Numbered from the stretch's first letter, positions 39,429 to 49,621 are shown. The stretch is 64,000 bases of DNA from JACDCA01 sp963810305 (GCA_963810305.1 CAWEMY010000011.1:434001-498000), one strand, 5' to 3'. Notes: generated by a model not told the origin, from the letters alone. Numbers and translations: made by a program.

Positions 39429-41796
39429 ATGACTATGCGCGCTGCTCTGTCCCTGCTCGTCTGCCTCGTGTCAGCGTGGGGGTTCACGGCCCCTCCTCGA
39501 GACTATTCGATCGTCGCGGTGCCGCAATCACAGGTGGACATCACCGACGCCTTCTGGGCACCGAAGATCGAGACCAACCGGACGGTCTCGATCCAGCACG
39601 TGCTCCAGAAGTACCAGGAGTCGGGCCGGTTCGACAGCCCGCGGATGATCGAGGCGGCGGCATACATGCTGTCCAAACGCCGCGATCCCGAGCTGGAACG
39701 ACAGATCAACGACCTGATCGAGAGGTCGATCGCCGGCGTCGACAGCCGGCTCGCCGGCGACGAGCGCGTGATCCGCACTTCCGGAAATCTGCTGGAAGCC
39801 GCAGTGGCCTACCACGAAGCGACCGGCAACCGTCGGCTGCTCGACGCCGCCATCAGAGCGGCCGATGCGCTGGACGCTGTTTACGGGCCCGGCAGGAAGA
39901 CGTATATCTCCGGTCACCAGGGGCTGAAGATCGGCCTGATCAACCTCTATCGGCACACCGACGACGAACGCTACTGGAAACTGGCGAAGTTCTTCCTCGA
40001 CGAGCGCGGCAGAGACGACTATCCGCGGCAGGGTGAGTACGCCATCGATCGCACTTACGCACAGGACCATCTGCCGGTCTTCAAGCAGCGGGAAGCCGTC
40101 GGCCACGCCGTCCGGGCCACGTACCTCTACATACCGCTGGCCGACGTCACCGCGTTGACCGGCGAGTCGCGTTACCAGCAGGCGCTCGACGCGATCTGGC
40201 GGGACGCCACTTACCTCAAGACGTACGTCACCGGCGCGATCGGATCGATTCGGTTTCACGAACAGTTTGGCGCCGCGTACGAGCTCCCGAACTTGAGCGC
40301 CTGGAACGAGACGTGTGCCTCTTACGGGTCGGTGCTGTGGAACCACCGCATGTTCCTGCTCCACAGGGACGCGCGCTACATCGATCTCATGGAACGCGTC
40401 CTCTACAACGGGTTCCTTGCCGGGGTGTCGTTGAAGGGCGACCGGTTCTTCTATCAGAACCCATTGATGTCGTATGGCTCCTACGAGCGGTTCGATTGGA
40501 TCAACACCCCGTGCTGCCCGCCAAACGTCGTTCGCCTGCTGGCATCGCTCGGAAACTACATCTATGCAAAGAACCGCGCCGACAGCGACGTGTACGTCAA
40601 CCTGTTCATCGGCAGTACCGCCGCCTTTCCGTTGGGCGGCGGTACGCTGCGGCTGCGTCAGGAGACGAGCTATCCGTGGGACGGCCGCGTCCGCATCTCG
40701 GTCGATCCCGATCGAGCGCAACGCTTCACGGTCAACGTGCGAATCCCGGGCTGGACCAAAGACGAAGTCATCCCGGGAGATTTGTATCGATTCCTCGACG
40801 CGCCAACCGGTTTGACAACGATCGTGGTGAACGGCCGCGCGCAGCGTGTCCGCGCGGGTTAGGGGATTCGCCTCGATACAGCGGACGTGGGAGAAGGGTG
40901 ATGTTATCGAGCTCACGCTGCCGATGCCGGTCCGGCGGGTCGTCGCCGACGCGCGAGTCAGCGACGATGAAGGGCGCGTGGCGGTGCTGCGCGGCCCGCT
41001 CGTGTACGCGGCTGAGTGGCCCGACAACAACGGCCACGCGCTGAATCTCGTAGTCCCCGACGGCGCGCGGTTCACGAGCGCATTCGACCGGCGGCTGCTG
41101 AATGGCGTCCAGGTCGTTACCGGCGCCGTCAGCGCACTGAACCGCTCGAATGACGGGCGGGTTCAGGAACAACCCCGACGGCTCGTCGCCATCCCTTACT
41201 ACGCCTGGGCGAACCGCGGCGCCGGCGAGATGCAGGTATGGCTCCCACGCTCCACCGCAAAGGCGCGCGTCACGCCAGTGCTGCCGACCGCTCCGATCGC
41301 GCATGTGCGCTCGTCCGGCGGCATCGCAAAGCAGTGGACCGGGTACAACGATCAGAACGACGACATCGCCGCCGTGTATGACGGCGTGGATCCCCTGAGC
41401 TCCGCCGATGAGTCGAGTCTCTACTTCCGGATGCGGCCCGCGGTCGGGTCACCAGCCTGGATCGAGTACCAGTTCTCGACCCCGACGCGGATCTCGACGA
41501 CGGCGGCATATTGGGTCGACGATCGGCGATTCTGCAGACTGCCTGAATCCTGGCGGATCGTCTACAAGAACGGTGACAAGTGGGAACCGGTCGCCGCCCG
41601 CGGCGCCTATGGCGTGAGCCGAAACACGTTCGATCGCGTCGAGTTCGAGCCGGTCACCACCACCGCTGTCCGGATAGAAGTGGAGCCGAAGACCGTCCAC
41701 TACAAGACCGGCGAGATTGGCCCTCCTGCGGCAATGTTCCTGACCGCCCCGATCGCCTGGCGCGAATTCGGAATCATCGAATGGAGAATCCGGTAA
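39429..41796 (+). CDS. GH127-like enzyme with C-terminal discoidin-like domain, frameshifted
   Basis: Start ATG at 39429 (MTMRAALSLLVCL, signal peptide). DUF1680 barrel with AWNETCASYGSVLW and NTPCCPPNVVRLL, matching the zinc-cysteine catalytic site of GH127. The frame breaks at about 40857, where one extra G converts the expected RAVRGFASIQ into RAG-stop; the remainder (40864-41796) continues without gap through RRLVAIPYYAWANRG and into an F5/8-type C-like domain (WIEYQFSTPTRISTTAAYW, RIVYKNGDKWEPV, VEFEPVTTTAVRIEV), probably carbohydrate binding. Divergent from the GH127/DUF1566 gene with 93 bases between the starts. Confidence 0.82.
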
Positions 41797-41817
41797 CGCG
41801 ATCGCCACAAATACGAG

Positions 41818-41833
41818 TATAATTAGAGGAGGA
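41818..41833 (+). promoter_or_regulatory. Candidate -10 box and ribosome site for the small gene pair
   Basis: TATAAT at 41818-41823 followed by AGAGGAGG at 41826-41833, 17 bases before the ATG at 41851. No good -35 hexamer is visible. A GTG at 41836 closer to the AGGAGG opens only a short out-of-frame peptide. Confidence 0.4.
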
Positions 41834-41850
41834 AGTGAGCAAAAAAGAGT

Positions 41851-42192
41851 ATGCGAAGAGTGCAACCGGTCCTGACCTCGACGGAACTTGCGCTGGTCGA
41901 CCAGATGGCTGAGCTGACACAGTCGAAGCGGACTGATGTCATCAAGAGTGCGCTCGCCGTCTATCATTGGTTCGTACGTCAAGCCGTGACGGGTGCAAGC
42001 ATCGTTGCTCGCAAGCCAACCGGCGAGGAAATTGCGCTCGAGACCGCTGAATTGAGCGCACTCGAAGGGAAGGGCAATCGCCTGAGCCCCCGAGAACTCG
42101 GCCTCCTCGCGAAGCAGCTCGAAGCCGCTTCGGACCCACTCGAGGCTGCACGGCTCAAAGAACGTCTCACGCGCGGCTTCTACGGCATTTGA
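41851..42192 (+). CDS. Ribbon-helix-helix-like small protein
   Basis: 113 residues. The N-terminus (QPVLTSTELALVDQMAELTQSKRTDVIKSALA split here: beta-strand then two helices) looks like a ribbon-helix-helix DNA-binding domain, as in CopG/ParD-type antitoxins. The C-terminal part is helical and charged (SPRELGLLAKQLEAASDP). Followed 6 bases later by a small gene starting with GTG. The architecture resembles a toxin-antitoxin or plasmid-type regulatory pair, but neither product matches a family I can name with confidence. Confidence 0.65.
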   Translation: MRRVQPVLTSTELALVDQMAELTQSKRTDVIKSALAVYHWFVRQAVTGASIVARKPTGEEIALETAELSALEGKGNRLSPRELGLLAKQLEAASDPLEAARLKERLTRGFYGI

Positions 42193-42198
42193 GTCGCC

Positions 42199-42444
42199 GT
42201 GCCGAAGGTGCGCCGTCAGAACGTCCCTCCGGCGCTGTTCCGGCAGTTGCTCGATCGCGTCCAGGCGAGGGCGATACCCGCAGCGCAGCTCGAGCTGCTC
42301 GCCAAATGGCTCGACACTGAACCGGACGTCCCGGACGGTCAGTGGTACAAGCGGTTTTCGGGCATGACCATCTGTGGCGAGGGAGAGCTGATCAAGACGT
42401 TCCTCCTGCCCGGCCAACCCGCTAAAGGTCAGCGCGTGTCATAG
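42199..42444 (+). CDS. Small conserved-looking protein, partner of the RHH protein
   Basis: 81 residues from a GTG start 6 bases after the preceding stop. Helical N-terminus (PPALFRQLLDRVQARAI), then AAQLELLAKWLDTEPDVPDGQWYKRF and a C-terminal GEGELIKTFLLPGQPAKG. No membrane segment, no recognised catalytic motif. The tight coupling to an RHH-type gene suggests joint function. Not recognised. Confidence 0.6.
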   Translation: MPKVRRQNVPPALFRQLLDRVQARAIPAAQLELLAKWLDTEPDVPDGQWYKRFSGMTICGEGELIKTFLLPGQPAKGQRVS

Positions 42445-42517
42445 ATGATGCAACGAAGTCGTCGGCCGATGACGCCGAGACCGTATGCCGTGACGTCGAT
42501 TTGGCTTGGGGCGCAGA

Positions 42518-45287
42518 CTACTGTTGCAAGGCGGGCGCTACCCGCTGCCGGATCCGACCGATGGTCGTCGCCTGCTGGCCGCCGACTTCAATCGCGATGC
42601 GATAGTCGCCGGGCGGCAGCGGCGGTCCACCGAGGGCGCCCCGCCCGCCTTGCCCCGAGCTTGCCGAGGGGCCAGTGGACGAAGCCGCACCCGCTCGCAT
42701 GTTCCACTGCACGCGGTTGATCCCCGCGTTGGACGGCCCCTCGAGCTGCGCGATCCGATCCCCTTTGGCGTCCGAGATCATGACCTGTGCGCCTCCCTCC
42801 TGCGCTGCGCGGAGGTAGTAATTGATCACCAGCGCATCCGGCTCGTTCGGCACTCTGATGTACTTATCGCCGAACAGATGAAAGTTGCCCAACGCTCTGA
42901 ACCCGTATGCCGCGCGCGGCTCGACGCCGAAGACATGGAGCGGCTTGGCGAGGATTTCAGCCGACAGTTCCTGCAGATGAGTGATGTCGCCGACGAACAA
43001 CCCTCGGCCATAGGTGCCGAGGACCAGGTCGTTCTCGCGGGGATGAATCGTCAGGTCGTGCACGGGCACCGTCGGCAGATTCGCCTTGAGCCGCGCGCCA
43101 CGCCGCGCCTGCGTCGATCGAGACCCACACGCCGAGGTCATTGCCGACGATCAACAGGTCGCGATTCTTGCGGTCCTGGATCACCACATTGATGGGCGAG
43201 GCAACGAGATCGGCCGAAATGGCCGTCCAGGTCTTGCCAAAATCGGTCGTGCGATAGAGGAAAGGTCGAAAATCGTCGTTCCGGAACCCGTTCTTCGCTA
43301 CGAATGCGGTGCCAGCGTCGTGCGGCGAGGCAAGTACGCGACTCACGTAGCGATCAGCCGGTCCGCCGGCAGCTGCGACTGCGGCCGTAAGGTCCGTCCA
43401 GGTCGCACCGTGATCGCGCGTGAGCTGCACCTTGCCATCGTCGGTGCCGACCCAGATCACCCCGGGGGTCATCGGAGACTGCGAGATCGACGTGATCGTG
43501 CAATAGGGCACGTAGCCCGAGTTCAGGCCACAGCGGCTCGGATCACTCGTGGTGAGATCGGGACTGATCTCCTTCCACGCGTCTCCGCGGTTGTCGGAGC
43601 GGAACAGCACCTGTGCGCCGGTGTAGATGATTTGCGGGTTGTGCGGTGACAGCACGATGGGGGTCACCCAGTTGTAGCGCAGGGCCGGCGCGCCCGGTGG
43701 GCGCTGCGGCTGGATGGTGGCCGACTGTCCGGTTCGCTGATCGAACCGCCGCTGTCCACCGGTCTGGAAGCTGTTGAAGACCCACCGCGAGTCCGTCGGG
43801 TCGACCTGGTTGTACATGCCGTCGCCGGTGCCAACCGTTTTCCAGTCCTCGAGCGTGATCTGGCCGTTTCTCGAGTTGCTTGGACCTTTCCAGGAGTCGT
43901 GGTCCTGAAGGCCCGCATAGACGTTGTACGGATCGTCCATGTCGACGCCGACAGCGTAGACTTCGCCGACCCGCTTGTTTGGAAAGTAATCGGCCGTGCG
44001 CCCGCCGTCGTACGACACATTCACGCCGCCGTCGCTGCCGAGCATGATCCGCTGCGGGTCCTGCTCGTCCCACCACATCGTCCGAAAGTCACCGAACACG
44101 CTGCGGAAGAACTGGCAGTTCCACGTCTTCCCGCCGTCGCGCGATTCGTACATCGAATCGCTGTTGACGATGATCTGCGTCGGGTCGGCCGGGTTCGTTT
44201 TGATCTGGTTGAACGAGTACGGGGCTTTCGATCCGGCGACGTCGACGTCGTCATCGTGCGCCTTCGTCCAGGTGCGGCCCCCATCCACGCTTCGATAGAT
44301 CTCGTTGCCCATCGGCCCGCCAGGCCTGGGCGTGCCCCCCCGGCCGGCTCCTGCCACTTGACACGCATCCCGGCGCGCCGGCATTCCTTCCTTGCGGGGG
44401 TTGAGGTTCTCGAGAATGAGCGTCAGCACGTCCGGGTTCTGCGCATTGACGTCGATGCCAATCCGTCCCACATTGCCTGACGGGAGACCTTCGATCTTCT
44501 GCCACTTCGTGCCGCCGTCGTCGGTCCGATAGACGCCGCTGCCCGGCCCGCCGAGGACCAGTTGCCATGGGGTCCGATGCTTCTCGTACATCGCGGCATA
44601 CAGCGTGGACGGTGCGCGACGGTTGATGGCCAGATCGATCGCGCCGGTGCCGTCGTCCACATAGAGCACCTTCTCCCACGTCTTACCGCCGTTGCGCGTC
44701 CGGAACACGCCGCGCTCTTCGTTGCGGGAGAACAGATGGCCCATCGCCGCGACGTAGACGATGTCGGGCTCGGTTGGATGGATGACGATGCGCGCAATGT
44801 GATGTGAGTCGGGCAATCCCATCAACTGCCACGTCTTGCCTGCGTCAGTGGACTTGAAGACCCCCTTCCCCGAGTACGAGGAACGCGCATTGGCCTGGTC
44901 GCCGGTCCCCATCCAGACGATATTCGAGTTCGACGGAGCAACGGCCACCGCACCGACGGCAGCGACTTCGACGCTGTCGGAGATTGGCGTCCAGGTGATG
45001 CCGTTGTTCGTCGTTTTCCACAAGCCGCCGGTCCGCGTCGCGGCGTAGATCGTGTACAGGTGATCTCGCGCCGGCGTATCGGGAACCGCGATCCCGGTCA
45101 CCCACGCCGATGTCCGAAATGGGCCGATATTACGGAAGGTCGTGGCGTTCAGCGCGTCCTCGAGCGTCGCACTGCGCCAGGCGGTCGCGGGCAGAACCCA
45201 GGCAGCGATCGCGGCCAGCAAAACGATCGAGCATGCCGTTGTGCGCGGTACGCGGGATATGATCCGTGTCCTTGTTCTCTTACGCAT
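42518..45287 (-). CDS. BNR/VPS10-like secreted propeller protein, one frameshift
   Basis: About 920 residues. Start chosen at 45287 (MRKRTRTR..., signal peptide ending VLPATAW); ATG 45308 would add a segment coded by a short repeat. Asp-box repeats include FKSTDAGKTW, FRTRNGGKTWEKV, YRSVDGGRTW, YESRDGGKTW and FRSDNRGDAW. One extra base at about 43107 separates SIDAGAAW from ARLKANLPTVPVHDL. The C-terminal part holds an in-frame repeat-derived run (STGPSASSGQGGRG, 42641-42683). Probably a periplasmic or outer-membrane-associated binding or hydrolytic propeller; substrate unknown. Directly follows the LysR gene by 31 bases. Confidence 0.83.
42641..42683. repeat. GC-rich repeat-like insertion inside the BNR gene
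   Basis: Imperfect stem CCCCGAGCTTGCCGAGGGG near its centre. It encodes a serine/glycine-rich run (GPSASSGQGGRG) that interrupts a normal C-terminal segment between NMRAGAA and GPPLPPGDYRI. No second copy in the window, so the family is uncertain. Confidence 0.45.
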
Positions 45288-45307
45288 TCCGCGCTGCGCA
45301 TTCCGCA
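45283..45307. repeat. Short heptamer repeat at the BNR gene start
   Basis: CGCATTC occurs twice, 14 bases apart (spacer CGCGCTG), overlapping the ATG codons of the BNR gene and reading as MRNAQRGMRK on the gene strand. Confidence 0.5.
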
Positions 45308-45318
45308 CAGCGACGTCC

Positions 45319-46299
45319 TCAGGAGTGCGCCCGGAGCGGGCGGACCGTGACCGACAGGGATCGGCGCCCTCCGGGCCGTGCAGCCGCTCGCACCGCGGGG
45401 CCGGCGACCCACCGCTCCCAGTTGAACGCCCGCACGATCTTGATCAGCTCACGCGCGGAGTCCGAGACGTACCCCTGCTCCCGATAAATCATCAACGTCC
45501 GCCTCGGCACCGAGAGCTCCCGCACGGGAATCTGCACCAGCGTTCCGCTGCCGAGTTCCTGGCGTACGGTCACGCCCGGGACGATCGCGAGCCCGACTTG
45601 TTCCTGGACGAAGTTCTTGATGTTCTCGAAGCTCCAGAGCTCGGCGGCGATGCGGCAGCGCATCCCGTGCTGCTCGAAGAGCCGCACCACCATGTCGGCT
45701 GTCGAACCACACAGATGATGCAGGACGAACTGCTCGTCGCTGAGATCGTGCACGCTCACGTCAGCTCGAGACGCGAGCGGATGGTGCGGTGAGGCGATAC
45801 ACAGCATCTGGTCCGAGTGCACTTCGATCGACTGGAGCTCGTGAAATGCCGGCTCGTCCTTGACGAAGCCGACGTCGACCTCGCGGTCCATTACCTGCCG
45901 GGGGATCTCGTTGAGCCGGCTGCGATAGATCCCCACGCGAATGTCGGGAAAACGCTGGAGGTAGGTGCGGAGTGGGGCGGGCAGCAGATAGACCGCTGCG
46001 GACTCGTGTGCGGCGATCGCGAGTGTGCCGGCCTTGAGCGACTTGAGCTCGGAGACCTGCCGCATCGCCTCGTCGCGGAGACCGACCATGCGTCGCGCGT
46101 AATCCGCGAACACCCGCCCGGCTTCGGTCAGCGATACCTCGTGGACGTCACGGGCGAAGAGCGACGCACCGACTTCGTCCTCGAGCTTCTTGATGGTTTG
46201 GCTGACCGCCGGCTGTGTCCGGCAAACGCGCTCGGCGGCGCGCGTGAACGTGCGTTCTTCGACGACCGCGAGGAAGTGCTCGAGCTGGAGCAGGTCCAT
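45319..46299 (-). CDS. LysR-family transcriptional regulator
   Basis: 326 residues. N-terminal winged helix-turn-helix (LEHFLAVVEERTFTRAAERV, TQPAVSQTIKKLEDEVGASLF) and a LysR substrate-binding domain from about residue 90 (GTLAIAAHESAAVYLLP). Cytoplasmic DNA-binding regulator; effector unknown. Located upstream of, and same strand as, the BNR gene. Its own upstream region holds a heptamer array and a LacI-type operator-like site (46365-46378). Confidence 0.93.
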   Translation of the reverse strand: MDLLQLEHFLAVVEERTFTRAAERVCRTQPAVSQTIKKLEDEVGASLFARDVHEVSLTEAGRVFADYARRMVGLRDEAMRQVSELKSLKAGTLAIAAHESAAVYLLPAPLRTYLQRFPDIRVGIYRSRLNEIPRQVMDREVDVGFVKDEPAFHELQSIEVHSDQMLCIASPHHPLASRADVSVHDLSDEQFVLHHLCGSTADMVVRLFEQHGMRCRIAAELWSFENIKNFVQEQVGLAIVPGVTVRQELGSGTLVQIPVRELSVPRRTLMIYREQGYVSDSARELIKIVRAFNWERWVAGPAVRAAARPGGRRSLSVTVRPLRAHS

Positions 46300-46316
46300 G
46301 GAGACCTCCTGAACGC

Positions 46317-46341
46317 AGAACTCAGAACTCAGAACTCAGAA
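46317..46341. repeat. Heptanucleotide tandem repeat (AGAACTC)n
   Basis: Three exact AGAACTC units (46317-46337) plus a partial fourth, 17 bases upstream of the lysR-type start codon. Non-coding. Confidence 0.9.
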
Positions 46342-46364
46342 GTTCGTGCACGGCGCTCAGCATA

Positions 46365-46378
46365 TGCAAACGCTTACA
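46365..46378. promoter_or_regulatory. LacI-family operator-like palindrome
   Basis: TGCAAACGCTTACA, with a central CG and near-symmetric arms as in LacI/PurR-type operators, 66 bases upstream of the LysR start. Related sites are at 53681 and 62554. Confidence 0.55.
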
Positions 46379-46425
46379 TCAGCGCAAGGGACGAGATAGA
46401 AACGCTCGCCGGCGCGTGCCTTCCG

Positions 46426-48095
46426 TCAGTTCGACGTTTTCTTCCGCTTCTGAGCCTCAACCAGGGCCGCCACGTCAGCGAGCAGCTTTTTCCCGTCGTA
46501 CACGATCCCGTCTTTGACCGTGTATCTGACACCCCCAATCCATTCCGGACGTCGGGTGTTGTCATTCAGCTTCAGGGCACCGGTGCCGTACAGGACCTTG
46601 AGGTTCTTGAGCGGGTTCTGATCGACGACCACGAGATCTGCCAGGAGCCCGGCCCTCACGGCTCCGCGATCGAGCGGAGTCCCGCTGGCCTCGGCGAGCG
46701 TCATGGCCGGGTTGTAGGTGGCCGCCTGGATCACCTCGAGCGGATGGAAGCCGGCCTCCTGGAGCAGCTCCATTTCATGGATGTTGCCGAAGCCGTAGGT
46801 GTTGTAGATGAAAGCGGCGTCCGCGCTCGCGGTGACGCGGCCTCCCATCTTCTTGTAGTCATTCAGCAGTCGGAACCAGACCTGGTAAAAGTTGCGCCAC
46901 GCGACTTCGTCGTCGAGCGTCCAGTAATAGAAATAGGAGCCGTGGTTGGCGCGGCTGGGCGAATAGAACTCCATCAGCGACGGCAGGGTGTAGCGAGAAT
47001 GCCAGTCGGCATTGCGCATCCGCATCACGTCCCGCCCTGCCGCGTACGCCGTCATGGTCGGATCGAACGTCGTCCCGAGCTGCCGGTGTGCCTGCAGATA
47101 CCGCATCCACTCGTCGCTGCCCGGCGCGTGAATCTTGTCCCAGAGACGCGCCACCTGACCGAAGCGCATTTGCTCGTCGTCATTTACCTGATCGACGGGC
47201 CAGGGCTGTACCGCGTAGTCCTTCAGCAGCGCTTCGAAGTGCCCGTAGAAATGCGTGACCGTCTGCAGGCCCAGTTTCGCCGCGGTGAGCGCGTTCATCT
47301 GCGCCACACCGGTCTGCTGCAGGTGCGCGGTCGATCCGAGCCGGTGCTTCTTTGCCTCCTCGAGCAGCGCTGCCATGATCTCCGGACGCTGTGCCCCGAG
47401 CTTCAGTCCTTCCACGCCGTTCGCCGCCGCCCAGCGTACCCACTCACGCGCCAGCTCCGGTGTGTCGGTCCCTCCCTTGCTCCAGCCGGCGCCGGGGCGC
47501 TGGTAATTGACAATGCGCGGCGCCACGATCTCGTTGCGATTGCTCCGCTCGCGCTCCCGGATGGTGAGCGCATGCTCGGTGAGGGGAACGCCACGCACCG
47601 TCGTGACGCCATGCGCGAGCCACAGCTTGTACGGGTATTCCGCGTCCGGGTTTTTGGGCGCGCCGCCGGCATGCTCGTGCAGGCTGACGAATCCGGGGAG
47701 GACGTACATCCCGATACGTCCAGCTCCAGGTCCGCTTTCTCGGGCGGCCTGCCGGAGCGGAGCGGCAGGCCGGGCGTGCCGGCGCCGCGTACTGACTGAA
47801 TGCGATTGCCCTCTATGACGATGTCGACCGGACCCACTGGCGGGGCGCCGGTGCCATCGATGAGGATGGCGCCTCTCAGTACGAGCGTTTTGAACGGCCC
47901 CTGTCCTTCACCGGGGCGGCGGTCCGGCGCCGGGTTCAGCGGGTCGCGCTGTGGAGGCGCCTGCGTCTGCGATCGCTGCGCAGGACTCTGCTCCGCCCTG
48001 AGCGAGCGAAGCGAGTCGACGGGCGGTGCCTGCGCGTGTCCAACGACGAACCCGATGGTGATCGCGGCCGCCGCGCCAATGGCAATGTTCTTCAT
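46426..48095 (-). CDS. Secreted amidohydrolase, one frameshift
   Basis: About 556 residues. Start 48095 (MKNIAIGAAAAITIG, signal peptide to VVGHAQ) with GGGAGA 5 bases upstream. Amidohydrolase features: RGAILIDGTGAPP, the metal HxH in LPGFVSLHEHAG, HFYGHFEALL, a late AATYNPAMTLAEASG and DLVVVDQNPL. One missing base near 47710 separates ELDVSG from MYVLPGFV. The N-terminal part carries two repeat-derived runs: SLRSLRAEQS (47998-48020) and TPGLPLRSGRPPEKA (47745-47772 and flanks). Overlaps the upstream oxidoreductase gene by four bases (ATGA). Substrate unknown; a cyclic amide or ester bond is expected. Confidence 0.82.
47745..47772. repeat. Stem-loop repeat, family C, in the amidohydrolase gene
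   Basis: Arms CGGCCTGCCG and CGGCAGGCCG (perfect 10-bp inverted repeat) with an 8-base loop GAGCGGAG. Encodes GLPLRSGRPP in the gene, a run lacking from typical amidohydrolases at this point (inference). Confidence 0.75.
47998..48020. repeat. Inverted repeat, family E, in the amidohydrolase leader
   Basis: CTGAGCGAGCGAAGCGAGTC; on the gene strand it reads SLRSLRA just after the signal peptide. A degenerate relative is at 1590-1621 at the araB/araD junction. Confidence 0.6.
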
Positions 48096-49093
48096 ACACT
48101 CTCCCATCTGCCGCTGCATGACGAGCGGATGATAGCGTCGATGCATGCCATGTTTGCCACGGCATCCTCGAGCGGCGCCGGCTGTGGTCGATTCTCCAGG
48201 ATTGCGCGCGAGAACTCCTCGGCCTGGATCGTGAACTGGTTGCAGGTGTCGAATGCGATCATTTCGACGCCGCTGCCGTGCACGTCACCCGTGCGGTCGA
48301 CCGCAATCCGGCACGGCCGGTCGGCTGGAGCATTGAACGGGATTTCGATCTCGATTCGGCCGCGAGTGCCGACGATCTGGACGCGCTGGTAGGCCTGCAG
48401 CTGCGTACTGCACGTACCGATCGCGTGTCGTCCGTTGAAATCGAGCAGCATGGAGGTCAGCCGGTCGACACCGAACTTCTCATCAACATCGAGCGTGGCG
48501 GCGACGCGCGACGGTTCCGCTCCGAAAATGAAGCGCGCAGTGTTCACAAGATAGCACCCGATGTCGAGCAGACCACCGCCGCCGAACCCGGCGATGTTTC
48601 TGACGTTCGCGGCATCGTCATTGTAATAACTGAACCAGCCCGAGATCGCACGGGCGTCTCCAAGCTCACCGCTGTCGACGAGCGCCTTGGCGTGCCGCCA
48701 CTGCGGATGCGTGCGCACCATGAATGCTTCCTGAATCAGGACACCTGTGCGGTCTCGCACCTCCAGTAACGCCCGCGCCTCGGCCGCGTTCAGTGCGATC
48801 GGCTTCTCGCACAGCACGTGCTTGCCGGCGTCTGCCGCCCTGGCCGTCCAGGGCACGTGCAGGTGATTGGGCAGGGGAATATACACGGCATCCACCTCGG
48901 GGTTCGCGAGGAGCGCCTCATAGGAGGAGTGGGCGTGGGAGATACCCAGGTCTGCCGCCGCCCGCGAGGCGCGGGCGCCGTCCCGCGAGGCGATCGCCAG
49001 GACGTTGCAGTGTGCGGCGGCCTGCATGGCAGGGATCACCTTGGCGGTCGCGATCTTCGCCACTCCGAGCACGCCCCAGCGAATCTTCTTCAT
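48092..49093 (-). CDS. Gfo/Idh/MocA-family NAD(P)-dependent oxidoreductase
   Basis: 333 residues, cytoplasmic. Rossmann N-terminus (GVLGVAKIATAKVIPAMQ), the DAVYIPLPNHLH segment and the EKPIAL motif with the catalytic lysine; C-terminal substrate domain with GGGLLDIGCYLVNTARF. Likely oxidises or reduces a sugar or sugar-like alcohol. Its stop overlaps the amidohydrolase start (ATGA), so the two genes are co-translated. Substrate unknown. Confidence 0.93.
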   Translation of the reverse strand: MKKIRWGVLGVAKIATAKVIPAMQAAAHCNVLAIASRDGARASRAAADLGISHAHSSYEALLANPEVDAVYIPLPNHLHVPWTARAADAGKHVLCEKPIALNAAEARALLEVRDRTGVLIQEAFMVRTHPQWRHAKALVDSGELGDARAISGWFSYYNDDAANVRNIAGFGGGGLLDIGCYLVNTARFIFGAEPSRVAATLDVDEKFGVDRLTSMLLDFNGRHAIGTCSTQLQAYQRVQIVGTRGRIEIEIPFNAPADRPCRIAVDRTGDVHGSGVEMIAFDTCNQFTIQAEEFSRAILENRPQPAPLEDAVANMACIDAIIRSSCSGRWESV

Positions 49094-49135
49094 GCGTTGT
49101 GTTAGCCTTCGCGCGACCCTGGGGGAGTCGATCTC

Positions 49136-49621
49136 ATGCGTCTCTGTGGAATCCTACTCGTGGTACTGCTGCTGCCGACGGTTGTGCCACCGGGACAGCA
49201 GGTGCAGCTGCCGACCCGGAAAACACTCACGCTCGAAGCGGCGCGCCGTGTCGCTGCGGCCGCAGAGGCGGAAGCAAAACGGAACAACTGGGCGGTCTCC
49301 ATCGCGGTCCTCGACGATGCCGGGCATCTGGTCGTATTTCACCGGATGGACGGCGCGAAGCTGGTGGCGATCGACGTTGCCATCCGCAAGGCGCGCACGG
49401 CTGTGTACTTCCAGGGGCCGACCAAAGGCCTCGAGCAGGAGGTCAGTGGCGGACGCACGGCGCTGCTTCCGATCGAAGGATTCATGCCGCTCGAAGGGGG
49501 CGTCCCGCTGATCGTCGACGGTGTGCTGGTGGGGGCCGTCGGCGTCAGCGGCGTCACCGGTGCGCAGGACGGGCAATGCGCGCAGGCGGGCGCCACAGCC
49601 CTTACGCCACAATCTCGTTGA
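49136..49621 (+). CDS. GlcG/HbpS-family (DUF336) secreted protein
   Basis: 161 residues with a hydrophobic signal (GILLVVLLLPTVVPPGQQ). The domain shows LTLEAARRVAAAAEAEA, WAVSIAVLDDAGHLVVFHRMDGA and GGVPLIVDGVLVGAVGVSG, diagnostic of the GlcG/HbpS family, which includes heme-binding and corrinoid-linked proteins. Role here unknown. Its end overlaps the convergent DUF1501 gene by 20 bases, and it diverges from the oxidoreductase gene with 42 bases between starts. Confidence 0.9.
   Translation: MRLCGILLVVLLLPTVVPPGQQVQLPTRKTLTLEAARRVAAAAEAEAKRNNWAVSIAVLDDAGHLVVFHRMDGAKLVAIDVAIRKARTAVYFQGPTKGLEQEVSGGRTALLPIEGFMPLEGGVPLIVDGVLVGAVGVSGVTGAQDGQCAQAGATALTPQSR

Noticed and set aside
39528..41075. 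515-residue minus-strand frame opposite the GH127 gene
   Set aside because: No recognisable motif; GH127 catalytic cysteines and signal peptide are on the + strand.
45817..47799. 660-residue + strand frame across LysR and amidohydrolase genes
   Set aside because: Spans two well-supported minus-strand genes and has low-complexity, shadow-like composition.
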